Shown here piece by piece: positions 8,334-14,491 of a stretch of DNA of 54,491 bases; within the stretch, counting starts at the first letter, position 1; each line of letters begins with the position of its first letter. The DNA lies in the IMG/VR virus record IMGVR_UViG_3300024433_000007, positions 1 to 54,491 of that record; one strand, written 5' to 3'. Source of the stretch: a virus. The position numbers and the translations under genes were made by a program. The notes beneath the pieces were generated by a model. That model made no database searches and was not told the DNA's origin. It saw nothing but the letters and a program-made list of their open reading frames with translations.

Positions 8334-8499
8334 TGTCGGATGATCTACTGTCCTTGTCGGGTACCCTAATGGAATATTTTACATTTCTTGGATGATGCTA
8401 CCGTTCTGTCGGATCATCTCGTGGAATATTTTTCGACTTGTCGAATGATTCTGTCGTAACTTCATTCGATGAAATTACTAAGGCTGTGTCGGATGATCG
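8334..8499 (+). repeat. TGTCGGATGATC direct repeats (iteron-like)
   Basis: Four direct copies: TGTCGGATGATCT (8334-8346), TGTCGGATCATCT (8407-8419), TGTCGAATGATTC (8439-8451) and TGTCGGATGATCG (8487-8499). A degenerate TGTCGGGTACCCT lies near 8355. All are in the same orientation. Confidence 0.7.
8461..8478 (+). repeat. Diverged copy of the dispersed TGAAATTAC palindrome
   Basis: TTCATTCGATGAAATTAC has TTCAT/ATGAA arms and the same TGAAATTAC tail as the palindromes at 9029, 19450 and 45711. Confidence 0.4.
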
Positions 8500-8565
8500 T
8501 ATGCAAGAATTGTGCCAAATATATAGGTGGATATTAAAGAGTTTTTTCCTCAATAAAATCAAACA

Positions 8566-8609
8566 CTTAACAGTTATCCCTGAAAGTTTTTTGAGGGATA
8601 ATTGTTAAG
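8566..8609. repeat. 16-bp-arm inverted repeat
   Basis: CTTAACAGTTATCCCT and AGGGATAATTGTTAAG pair over 15 of 16 positions around a 12-base loop. Each arm carries one TTATCCC/GGGATAA site, so this is both a potential hairpin and a pair of inverted protein-binding sites. Confidence 0.7.
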
Positions 8610-9021
8610 TTATTGAGATCACTAAAGAAACAAGAAAAATTTGCTTTTGGGTTATCCTTGCAGGGATAACCGTTAAGTTATTGAAATAACTGAATAATTA
8701 GCAATTATCCCCCAATTATCCCGTTATCCCAACACTCGTTATAGGTTTCCGGTGAAGTTACGCAGCATTTTAGAGTTATGGACTTCTCTTAGTGAATAAA
8801 TATATATATATATACATATATAAAGATAGATACATAATTTCACCACTAAACAAAAAGGCGTATGTCAGGATAAGGGATAATTGGATAACCCAAACGAATT
8901 GTTCAATAATTTCAATAACTTACGTCAACTTTTGCGTTATCCCCTCTCGGATAATTCTATCGACAATTTCAAAAAAGTCAAGTAATTTCAAGGACTTATA
9001 CCCGCTTTTGACTGGATAACC
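8574..9021. repeat. TTATCCC/GGGATAA site cluster
   Basis: Thirteen TTATCC/GGATAA cores in both orientations, eight of them with a third C/G. They start at about 8574, 8595, 8650, 8663, 8705, 8716, 8724, 8868, 8874, 8883, 8937, 8949 and 9014. Two form the hairpin GGTTATCC/GGATAACC at 8650-8671, and three lie head to tail at 8705-8730. The density is far above chance for one motif. Confidence 0.65.
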
Positions 9022-9028
9022 GCATTCG

Positions 9029-9052
9029 TATTTTCACCGACTGAAATTACAC
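9029..9052 (+). repeat. Dispersed palindrome, copy 1
   Basis: TATTTTCA-CCGAC-TGAAATTAC: arms TTTCA/TGAAA around a five-base centre. The centre CCGAC is the reverse complement of the GTCGG in the copy at 19450, while the outer flanks keep the same orientation. Confidence 0.65.
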
Positions 9053-9277
9053 AGCCAGACAAGCTGGCTCCAACAAAGCTGGGATCAGCGGGGAACCAGA
9101 ATCAACAGAGAAAATATGGAACCTTAAATTTTCAAGTTATTTCAACCACTTACAACACAAGGAAATTACTTACAGTAAAATTTACAGTCAAGCAATTTAC
9201 ATACCAAACAAGAAAATTGTCGCCTAACCTATTGAAATTACTAAAGAAAAATCTTTTTTTAACTAAAGTGGAAAAAA

Positions 9278-9309
9278 GACTTGACAAGTCTATTTGAAAA
9301 TGTTAGTAT
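9278..9309 (+). promoter_or_regulatory. Sigma70-type early promoter with operator-like dyad
   Basis: A perfect -35 TTGACA (9281-9286), a 17-base spacer and TAGTAT as -10 (9304-9309), about 60 bases before the first rightward gene. GACTTGACAAGTC (9278-9290) is a perfect dyad around one central base and covers the -35 box, so a repressor bound there would block the promoter. The leader also contains GTTGAT/ATCAAC arms (about 9320-9352). Confidence 0.7.
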
Positions 9310-9369
9310 CCCCATAGCGGTTGATGGAGATATAAGTAAAATCAGGATCAACGTTTAAAGGAGAATGAC

Positions 9370-9549
9370 ATAGAAAACTCAATTTCAGGATTACTGCTTA
9401 AGAAAGCAGAACAGTATCGAATCGACCTAATTTGGCGTGGCAAGTTGAAGGTCGATGAAGAATATCTCGTACAGTTTAGAATGCACACAGAGCAAATAGT
9501 ATTCTACAGAGAAGAAGGAGAAGAACTTATAGAATCATTTAACTTTTAG
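9370..9549 (+). CDS. Small early protein with apparent ATA start, 59 aa
   Basis: First gene after the early promoter. The frame AEQYRIDLIWRGKLKVDEEY ... EEGEELIESFNF is clearly protein-like and ends two codons before the next gene's ribosome-binding site. No ATG, GTG or TTG lies at its beginning. AAGGAG (9358-9363) is six bases before an ATA at 9370, the ideal spacing for initiation. The ATG at 9365 is out of frame and hits TAG after two codons. Either ATA is used as a start, or there is a sequence error or mutation. Function unknown. Confidence 0.5.
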   Translation: MENSISGLLLKKAEQYRIDLIWRGKLKVDEEYLVQFRMHTEQIVFYREEGEELIESFNF

Positions 9550-9558
9550 GAGGATAAC

Positions 9559-10107
9559 ATGGCAAGACCGAAAGGAACAAACAAGAATGTAAGAATCAAA
9601 GAAGTTGGTGATTTTTTAGAGCATCACCAAAAGATGGATAAGGCTATGGACAGGATCGGAAAGCCCAGATCAAAGCATTCCGATCCAATAGACGCAATCA
9701 AGATTTTTGACAAAGCCCTGCAAGCAGGTACAGATGCCCTCAAAGCCTGCATACCCACTCCGATGGTCGTTCAATTACACAAAGACGTAACTGATGACCA
9801 TTCAGATGTCATCAAATCCTACCACATTTCAGACGGAGTATGTGGCTTCGCCTGGATCAACATTAAACTCACAAATATACCATCCAGACAATTTATCAAT
9901 GCCTTAAAAAAGGCAAAATTAGCGACCGCTGACATCAATTCATTCAATCATGAGCCCTTTAAAAAAAGTTTATATTATGGAGGATACATGTATTGGATTC
10001 ATCAAGGCAACCAAAGCATGCAAAAGAAAGAAGCATTTGCACGTGCATTCGCAGCTGTTTTGATCAATGAGGGAATTAAGGTCCGGACAGGATCAAGGAT
10101 GGATTAA
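9559..10107 (+). CDS. Early protein of unknown function, 182 aa
   Basis: Starts behind AGGAGGATAAC. The N-terminus is basic (MARPKGTNKNVRIKEVGDFL), followed by helical segments and a mixed alpha/beta C-terminal half (SDGVCGFAWINIKLTN ... YYGGYMYWIHQGNQSMQKKE). I do not recognise a family. As the largest product near the candidate origin and early promoter it could be a regulator or an inhibitor of host functions; nothing in the sequence proves either. Confidence 0.8.
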   Translation: MARPKGTNKNVRIKEVGDFLEHHQKMDKAMDRIGKPRSKHSDPIDAIKIFDKALQAGTDALKACIPTPMVVQLHKDVTDDHSDVIKSYHISDGVCGFAWINIKLTNIPSRQFINALKKAKLATADINSFNHEPFKKSLYYGGYMYWIHQGNQSMQKKEAFARAFAAVLINEGIKVRTGSRMD

Positions 10108-10135
10108 ACATTTAACCAAGTAGGAGAGCAGAGTT

Positions 10136-10324
10136 ATGAATAAAGAAGAAAGATGTGAAACATGCCACTTTCATGATGGTGTTTTCTGCCGCAAGAATGC
10201 TCCACTTCCGCTTCTCACTTTTAGAGATGTTATGCACGAAGAGAATTGGAGACCTACCGCATGGTGGCCTGAAACTGGAATAGAAGAATGGTGCGGAGAA
10301 TATAGGAAGAAATCGGATGATTAA
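10136..10324 (+). CDS. Small cysteine-rich protein, 62 aa
   Basis: CETCHFHDGVFC at residues 8-19 and a C-terminal WCGEY give a CxxC...C...C pattern suited to one zinc ion. The Trp-rich RPTAWWPETGIEEWCGEY end is common in short phage and prophage proteins of unknown role. Ribosome-binding site AGGAGAG, 9 bases upstream. Confidence 0.75.
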   Translation: MNKEERCETCHFHDGVFCRKNAPLPLLTFRDVMHEENWRPTAWWPETGIEEWCGEYRKKSDD

Positions 10325-10370
10325 TCCTTGACAATGCCTCCTGTCGTCGGAGGTATTAATGAAGGATTAA
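10321..10370. promoter_or_regulatory. 50-base perfect two-part hairpin between early genes
   Basis: Outer arms TTAATCCTT (10321-10329) and AAGGATTAA (10362-10370) pair over 9 bases. Inside them AATGCCTCC (10333-10341) pairs with GGAGGTATT (10349-10357), with one G-T pair and a seven-base loop. The stop codon of the preceding gene is inside the outer arm. There is no T-run, so a processing or stability element in the early transcript, or a protein-binding site, is more likely than a terminator. Confidence 0.55.
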
Positions 10371-10391
10371 CCTAAAACGTAGGAAGATAGA

Positions 10392-10577
10392 ATGAGATTC
10401 ATATACAGTACAGAGGAATGTATTGGTAAATATTCAACAATGAAAGATGCAGAGAAGTTAGCAGAATCAGAAACGAAACGAACAGGCCGAATGCATCATC
10501 CGTTTCTGACACATTACCATTGTCCTTACGGATTTGAGGATATAATACATTGGACTATTATAGTAAGTAGAATATAA
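10392..10577 (+). CDS. Small early protein, 61 aa
   Basis: MRFIYSTEECIGKYSTMKDA then a helical segment and a His-rich MHHPFLTHYHCPYGFEDIIHW. The family is unknown. The start follows AGGAAGATAGA, a variant of the usual early ribosome-binding site. The His/Cys content would allow metal binding, but no standard zinc motif is complete. Confidence 0.65.
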   Translation: MRFIYSTEECIGKYSTMKDAEKLAESETKRTGRMHHPFLTHYHCPYGFEDIIHWTIIVSRI

Positions 10578-10604
10578 TTAACATTTAATAAGGAGGATAG
10601 AACA

Positions 10605-10802
10605 ATGCAAAAAAAGATTAAGAATGCTGCGGAAATATTCGCAGACCATGTGCTCAAGATGAAAACATGGTGGATAGTTAAAGTACATGGATACAATCCA
10701 ATAATAACGGTTGTAAATTTAGGGCAGTTTTATCAAAATGCAATCGGGCCTTACTTCAGCTACAAAGAGGCAATGCAAGTGCTCCACAGATGGAGCAAGT
10801 GA
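10605..10802 (+). CDS. Small early protein, 65 aa
   Basis: Preceded by AGGAGGATAGAACA. Helical N-terminus, then a hydrophobic-aromatic middle (MKTWWIVKVHGYNPIITVVN) and a C-terminal YKEAMQVLHRWSK helix. Soluble, no cysteines, family unknown. Confidence 0.65.
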   Translation: MQKKIKNAAEIFADHVLKMKTWWIVKVHGYNPIITVVNLGQFYQNAIGPYFSYKEAMQVLHRWSK

Positions 10803-10824
10803 CAATTTAACTTAGGAGGATAAA

Positions 10825-11409
10825 ATGATACTTACAGGCAAAGCAGCCAAATTCGCAGAGAACGTGGAAGATCTTGAAGAAAGGCTGAATCCACCGGAAC
10901 AGCAAGAATTTACTGAAGGTGAGCAGATAGCATTTTTTACGTTCAATAAAATGTTCTCAAAGGATGATACGTTTAGGAAAGTAATGGTAAGTGTTATACA
11001 GTTGTACTCAACAGCATACACCAGAAAGTTTTTAGGAGGTATCAACTTTAGCAAATCTATTAAACCTTTAAAGGAGGATAAAATGCAATACAAAATAAAA
11101 TCATGGATTCCTTGTGAAGAGGAAGAACCTCAATTCTATCCATCTCTGGAAGCTGCCAGAAGAGATCTTCAAGAACTTAAAGGAATGCAACCAGAAAATC
11201 ACTATGAGATTCATGCTGTCGAAGGTAGCCAAGAAGTTGAATGCTTCTTTTGTGGAAAGAAAGAAAAGATGTCTGTCGCTCAGGATACTTGGATCGCCTC
11301 TTTCTGGCACAACGAGTTTGTCAAAGAAGAAGGACCAGCATGCGAAGTCTGCTCCAAAAGACTCGTAGTTGATCCAAGTGGCGAATACTTTTTACCATTA
11401 GGAAGATAA
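10825..11409 (+). CDS. Probable in-frame fusion of two small genes; zinc-binding C-terminal part
   Basis: The 194-codon frame contains a full AAGGAGGATAAAATG at 11070-11085, in frame, coding KEDKM at residues 83-87. Residues 1-86 are an acidic helical domain (VEDLEERLNPPEQQEFTEGE). Residues 87-194 form a second domain with two CxxC pairs (CFFCGKK and CEVCSKR, the latter inside GPACEVCSKRLVVDPSGEYF), a zinc-ribbon pattern. The simplest reading is two adjacent genes whose first partner has lost its stop, giving a long fusion plus a separately initiated 108-aa protein from 11083. Function unknown. Confidence 0.7.
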   Translation: MILTGKAAKFAENVEDLEERLNPPEQQEFTEGEQIAFFTFNKMFSKDDTFRKVMVSVIQLYSTAYTRKFLGGINFSKSIKPLKEDKMQYKIKSWIPCEEEEPQFYPSLEAARRDLQELKGMQPENHYEIHAVEGSQEVECFFCGKKEKMSVAQDTWIASFWHNEFVKEEGPACEVCSKRLVVDPSGEYFLPLGR

Positions 11410-11410
11410 C

Positions 11411-11548
11411 ATGCCAAAAAGTAAAGAAACTAAAAGAGAAGAAGCAGCTAAAAGGCAAGAATATTATAACGGTTTAACAACAAAACAGAAAATCAAAAAA
11501 CTTGGCGAGCATAAAGCATCCAAGCAAAGGAAGAAGTTAGGAGGATAA
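11411..11548 (+). CDS. Basic 45-aa protein ending in the next gene's ribosome-binding site
   Basis: ATG at 11411 behind GGAAGATAAC. The product is highly basic (PKSKETKREEAAKRQEYYNG ... KLGEHKASKQRKK). Its last residues Leu-Gly-Gly-stop are encoded by TTAGGAGGATAA, the ribosome-binding site of the gene at 11550. Probably a nucleic-acid-binding peptide; no family is recognised. Confidence 0.55.
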   Translation: MPKSKETKREEAAKRQEYYNGLTTKQKIKKLGEHKASKQRKKLGG

Positions 11549-11549
11549 A

Positions 11550-11933
11550 ATGGTAATAAGATATAAAGTAACAAAAAGTAGAAGAAGTTATCCAGGAAAT
11601 ATACATCCTTTAAACTATCCTAAAGATGAAACAGTCATGTCGCCAAATGGATTTGGAATTTTTGTATACAAAAGAAGAAAGGATGCTGAAGATTATCTAC
11701 AACACTCTACAAAAAATGCAGGCTACACTCAAAGAGAGAGATCAAGAATTTTCCAGATTCTCAGAGTAAAAACCATCGGAAAAGGTAAAAAACTAACACT
11801 TTGTCCAACTGCGGATGAGTTTTCTAAAGGTATTGAGGTAGATAAAATTCTACGTTTATCGAGGAGGTATAGATATTATCCCCTTTTGTGCATTGCAGGG
11901 ACAGTTAGTGAACGTAAAGGTACAAAAGTATAG
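11550..11933 (+). CDS. Early protein of unknown function, 127 aa
   Basis: Starts behind TTAGGAGGATAAA. Basic protein; a Pro/Asn-containing N-terminus (SYPGNIHPLNYPKDETVMSP), then GFGIFVYKRRKDAEDYLQHS and ILRVKTIGKGKKLTLCPTAD. The FVYKRRKDAEDYL pattern (beta strand followed by a helix beginning KDAE) resembles small phage proteins that modify or sense the host, but I cannot name the family. Confidence 0.75.
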   Translation: MVIRYKVTKSRRSYPGNIHPLNYPKDETVMSPNGFGIFVYKRRKDAEDYLQHSTKNAGYTQRERSRIFQILRVKTIGKGKKLTLCPTADEFSKGIEVDKILRLSRRYRYYPLLCIAGTVSERKGTKV

Positions 11934-11940
11934 CTATGCG

Positions 11941-11967
11941 CTCCAGGCACAATGGTTTATCCTGGAG
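11941..11967 (+). promoter_or_regulatory. Seven-pair hairpin between early genes
   Basis: CTCCAGG-(13 bases)-CCTGGAG directly after the stop at 11933. No T-run follows, so it is more likely an RNA-processing or stability element than a terminator. Confidence 0.35.
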
Positions 11968-12001
11968 TTAAGGTGCTAACATAGACAAGAAGGAGGATAA
12001 C

Positions 12002-12151
12002 ATGTTCTACGCAATATTAGCAATTTGTTTATTAGTATGCATTATAGACCCCTTCATAGTCGGACTGTGTGCAATAAACAAAAGGAAGGAGATGAAAGAT
12101 GATCTTTCTTGCTTTGATAATGACCATTTTAACTCTACACTGGATGTGTAA
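12002..12151 (+). CDS. Small membrane protein, 49 aa
   Basis: AGGAGGATAAC precedes the ATG. MFYAILAICLLVCIIDPFIV GLCAI is a single membrane segment, followed by KRKEMKDD and an acidic tail. The C-terminal third overlaps the start of the next small gene in another frame. Function unknown. Confidence 0.55.
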   Translation: MFYAILAICLLVCIIDPFIVGLCAINKRKEMKDDLSCFDNDHFNSTLDV

Positions 12152-12233
12152 AAATCCTACGTTAATCAGACTTTTAGGGGGATTGGGGATGACGTTCATG
12201 GATTTAATCGTTGTAGGACAAACTTTAGATTAG
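12099..12233 (+). CDS. Small hydrophobic protein overlapping its neighbour, 44 aa
   Basis: GGAAGGAG seven bases before the ATG supports translation. MIFLALIMTILTLHWMCKNP is one membrane segment; a second hydrophobic stretch follows (LLGGLGMTFMDLIVVG). It overlaps the preceding gene by 53 bases and ends one base before the next ribosome-binding site. Two overlapping tiny membrane proteins could act together, but that is speculation. Confidence 0.45.
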   Translation: MIFLALIMTILTLHWMCKNPTLIRLLGGLGMTFMDLIVVGQTLD

Positions 12234-12242
12234 GAGGATAAA

Positions 12243-12419
12243 ATGGATAAAGTAAAAGTTTTTGAGATAACTTGCAAAGGTTGCAGAAGCCACAATGTAG
12301 AGATCAAAGCTACTGCTGTCGAGTATGGAGCAAGAGTAAGATGCAAGCTGCATTGTAAAGATTGCGGAATAGTTGGAGAACTTGACAAAAACGAAGTTTC
12401 GATATCTATAGAGGGATAA
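12243..12419 (+). CDS. Zinc-ribbon protein, 58 aa
   Basis: TAGGAGGATAAA precedes the ATG. CKGCRSHNVEIKATAVEYGA then CKLHCKDCGIVGEL gives two CxxC knuckles about 23 residues apart, a standard zinc ribbon. Such minimal ribbons often bind nucleic acid or a host polymerase; here only the fold is supported. Too small to have been called by length filters. Confidence 0.65.
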   Translation: MDKVKVFEITCKGCRSHNVEIKATAVEYGARVRCKLHCKDCGIVGELDKNEVSISIEG

Positions 12420-12420
12420 A

Positions 12421-12657
12421 ATGAGCTATAAATATAATAAAAAGTGGAGATTATTACATACTAAGCTCCGGAATGAAGAAAGAAAAAGGTACTACGCCCG
12501 ATTTCGTTATCCCAATATAAGACGTAGACGGTGGAGCATTGAGGATAGTGATCTTATTATCATGTCCAATCTCAAGGATAGGATTCTTTCTATTATTCTC
12601 GAACGTTCCGTTCAGGCGATACAGGTGAAACGATGCAGTTTAATGAAAACATTTTAG
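12421..12657 (+). CDS. Small basic protein with Myb/SANT-like C-terminal half, 78 aa
   Basis: Begins one base after the previous stop, behind GAGGGATAAA. The N-terminus is strongly basic (TKLRNEERKRYYARFRYPNI, RRRRW). WSIEDSDLIIMSNL ... ILERSVQAIQVKRCSL has the spaced Trp, Asp-Leu-Ile and the 'R-S-x2-AIQxRR' recognition-helix look of Myb/GcrA-type DNA-binding domains found in many phages. A DNA-binding regulator is likely. Confidence 0.6.
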   Translation: MSYKYNKKWRLLHTKLRNEERKRYYARFRYPNIRRRRWSIEDSDLIIMSNLKDRILSIILERSVQAIQVKRCSLMKTF

Positions 12658-12669
12658 GAGGATAAGGAT

Positions 12670-12897
12670 ATGGAGAAAAAATTTCGTGTATGGAAAAACA
12701 GCACGGGCATGATGTTTATAGAATGGACAGAACTTCATAGTTCAGTGATTGATCCTAATGAGCCAGATAATGTAGAAACCTTTGCAAACATAATTGGGAC
12801 AACAGCTAAGGATATACGTTCTGCTATAGAAGTGTATGAAGAAAGCGAGAAGAGAAAAATACAGGCATATAATGATATGTTCGCAAGGAAAGGATAA
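12670..12897 (+). CDS. Small early protein, 75 aa
   Basis: TAGGAGGATAAGGAT precedes the ATG. The first ~40 residues are mixed (FRVWKNSTGMMFIEWTELHS), followed by NVETFANIIGTTAKDIRSAI and a charged helix. No known motif. One base separates it from the next gene's start. Confidence 0.65.
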   Translation: MEKKFRVWKNSTGMMFIEWTELHSSVIDPNEPDNVETFANIIGTTAKDIRSAIEVYEESEKRKIQAYNDMFARKG

Positions 12898-12898
12898 A

Positions 12899-13102
12899 AT
12901 GCCCCAATCAGAACAACAATTTAAGTACATCGGCGATTGTGAAGAATGCGGGGCAGCATGCTATTCAGATGGTGAAGAGTTCCGATCTACGAGTAACTTG
13001 CCAGGATGTTTGTGCTGGGTGAAGGGATATGGAGAAGATGCCGATAGAGGAATGATAGGTGATGATGTTGATTTTGGTTTAGAAGATATAGGCAATAAAT
13101 AG
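12899..13102 (+). CDS. Acidic zinc-ribbon-like protein, 67 aa
   Basis: Start chosen at 12899 because AAGGATAAA precedes it and the upstream in-frame extension overlaps the previous gene. CEECGAACYSDGEEF ... PGCLCW gives a CxxC...C...CxC cluster. The C-terminal half is very acidic (GEDADRGMIGDDVDFGLEDI), as in DNA-mimic proteins, though it is too short to claim that role. Confidence 0.65.
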   Translation: MPQSEQQFKYIGDCEECGAACYSDGEEFRSTSNLPGCLCWVKGYGEDADRGMIGDDVDFGLEDIGNK

Positions 13103-13119
13103 AAGGATTACAAAATAAA

Positions 13120-13554
13120 ATGGTAAAATTGTTTATAGATCAGAAAAAAGATTGTGAAGAGAATGAGACAAGGTACGAGAAAGGCATGATGGATATGGTA
13201 AGCCATCGAATGAGCATTCCTTACACTTGGATGTGCAAACGCTATGGAGGTCTTTGTATGTCCTGGAAGTGTCTTGATGAAAGACGTGAAATAAAAATAG
13301 AGGAGGATAAAATGGAATATTCAGAAACGACTGCGGAGGATGTATATTCTGTCTTTCGCACGATCATAGCTCAACAACTACCGAGAACCAGAGCATTCGA
13401 GCTTGCCCATGCGTATGCAAGGGTAGGATTGGAACTATCAGCAGATCACTTAAGAACTCATGTACTCTATTTGTTAGCAAATCTTCAAGAATGGAGAGGT
13501 GTCGAAGCAAGAGAATGCAAAAGGATTTTGGGGAATTTTATCAGTAAAGCATAA
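13120..13554 (+). CDS. Second probable in-frame fusion of two small genes
   Basis: The 144-codon frame again contains a complete ribosome-binding site and start in frame, GAGGAGGATAAAATG, coding EEDKM at residues 62-66 with the ATG at 13312. Residues 1-64 are Cys-rich (CEENETRYEKGMMDM ... CKRYGGLCMSWKC), a small zinc-binding pattern like that at 10136. Residues 65-144 are an all-helical domain (ETTAEDVYSVFRTIIAQQLP, ELAHAYARVGLELSADHLRT). Two genes that share a continuous frame, probably giving a fusion and a separate 80-aa product. The start of the first has only a weak AGAAGGATTAC upstream. Confidence 0.65.
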   Translation: MVKLFIDQKKDCEENETRYEKGMMDMVSHRMSIPYTWMCKRYGGLCMSWKCLDERREIKIEEDKMEYSETTAEDVYSVFRTIIAQQLPRTRAFELAHAYARVGLELSADHLRTHVLYLLANLQEWRGVEARECKRILGNFISKA

Positions 13555-13585
13555 AGGATTAACTTAACATAAAGGAGAAAGGACT

Positions 13586-14095
13586 ATGAAAATCATCGAG
13601 GCATTGAAACAAGTGAAGGATCTCCAAAGGAAGGCAGATGATCTGAAAATTTTAGTTAAAAATCACTGTGCCATCTCCTCATTGGAGACGGAGAAATATC
13701 CAGATCAGAAAAGGCAGGTGTCGGAATGGATACAGGCTCATTCAGATATATTGAAGGAGATTCTGAGACTTCGGATAGCCATCCAAAAGACGAATCTTGC
13801 TCATGAGGTTATAATCGGGCTTGGTGGAAAGCAGGTAACTAAGACGATAGCTGAGTTGATACATAGAAGAAGAGATCTGGCAAGGGAGGAATTATCCATG
13901 TGGGACGTTTTGGGAGATCGGGGCGTTAAGGAAGGCATGGGCACAGGGCCGACAGGTGACAAAATCGAGATCAAGATAAATAGATTCTACGATCCTGTCG
14001 AACGGGACAACAAAAAGGATCTTTTTGGAAGTGAGCCTTCCATTGTAGATTCGAAGCTTGAAGTAGTTAATGCGGTGACGGATCTTATCGAATAG
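13586..14095 (+). CDS. DIP1984-like helical protein, 169 aa
   Basis: The pattern IIEALKQVKDLQRKADDLKI ... ILRLRIAIQKTNLAHEVIIG ... LIHRRRDLAREELSMW matches the DIP1984/septicolysin-like family: long antiparallel helices with the 'LR..I.KTN' and 'L..RR.L.....' signatures. Members are found in bacteria and phages, and their biochemical role is not established. Ribosome-binding site AAGGAGAAAGG. Function in the phage unknown. Confidence 0.65.
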   Translation: MKIIEALKQVKDLQRKADDLKILVKNHCAISSLETEKYPDQKRQVSEWIQAHSDILKEILRLRIAIQKTNLAHEVIIGLGGKQVTKTIAELIHRRRDLAREELSMWDVLGDRGVKEGMGTGPTGDKIEIKINRFYDPVERDNKKDLFGSEPSIVDSKLEVVNAVTDLIE

Positions 14096-14491
14096 AATAA
14101 TTGTTCTTTGAAAACTTATCCTACAAGCAGAGATAAAAACTGGCAAAGGAGACGTGATTCATAGACGATACATATGATAACGCTATGCAAATAGCACTGG
14201 AATGCTAATCCAGCTAAGAATGCTCGGCTATGGTCGAGCTGAATCTCAAGGCAGCAAGGATCAAGCGTAAAGGCAGCAAGATTCAGGACATTCAAGGCAG
14301 AACGGTGCAAGGTAGTAAGGCAGAATCTCGATGCGAAAGCGGAGAGAATGTCCTAACAAAAGTTATGTTTTTCTCTTGTAGTTCATCCAGAAGCTCGTTA
14401 GGCTTCCTGTTTGGGAGGATAAATAATTATTTATCCTGCTACTTTTGAGGGTGGCAGGAATAAGTAATTAAACCTTTAAATGGAGAATAAA
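14096..14491. ncRNA. Structured non-coding stretch, candidate RNA
   Basis: No convincing gene in about 390 bases. Successive hairpins are visible: GCTAT-GCAA-ATAGC (14182-14195, GNRA loop), CTGGA-ATGCTAA-TCCAG (14197-14213), GCTCG/CGAGC (14222-14239) and a long arm pair AGGACATTC/GAATGTCCT (14285-14293, 14346-14354) enclosing a GC-GAAA-GC tetraloop hairpin. AAGGCAG or AAGGTAG recurs five times between 14248 and 14323. The second hairpin has the size and loop (T33, GCT, A37) of an anticodon arm, but no tRNA acceptor or T-arm exists. An unclassified structured RNA or a decayed element. Confidence 0.4.
14416..14437. repeat. 22-bp perfect palindrome
   Basis: AGGATAAATAA followed by its exact complement TTATTTATCCT. 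It is followed by a bulged stem (about 14436-14458). It may be an operator, or the remains of an AGGAGGATAAA ribosome-binding site with its inverted copy. Confidence 0.55.

Larger units (their letters stand above)
7827..9280. other. AT-rich non-coding region, candidate replication origin
   Basis: About 1.45 kb with no credible gene, between the leftward gene at 7512-7826 and the rightward promoter at 9281. It is very AT-rich and holds several independent repeat families: ACTATGTA sites (8138-8255), TGTCGGATGATC sites (8334-8499), GGGATAA/TTATCCC sites (8574-9021), many degenerate GTTATTGAAATAACT-like stretches (about 8605-9240), two sizeable hairpins and a dispersed palindrome. Iteron clusters plus AT-richness between divergent transcription units is the usual look of a phage or plasmid origin and immunity/control region. 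Which protein binds is not known. Confidence 0.6.

Noticed and set aside
8792-9019. A 75-codon frame in the origin region
   Set aside because: Begins in a TA-repeat (NKYIYIYIYK) and spans several repeats; no ribosome-binding site.
14173-14250. A tRNA-Ser(GCT)-like anticodon arm
   Set aside because: The 17-base arm has T33, GCT and A37, but the D-arm loop is only four bases, no T-arm with TTCRA exists at the right distance, and no seven-pair acceptor stem can be drawn.
14341-14410. A fifth attC-like site (CCTAACAA ... CGTTAGGC)
   Set aside because: The outer boxes are complementary, but no convincing central arms or unpaired base are present, and it is far from the array.
14230-14448. A 72-codon plus-strand frame in the structured stretch
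   Set aside because: Serine/Phe-rich end, no ribosome-binding site, and it covers the hairpins and the palindrome.
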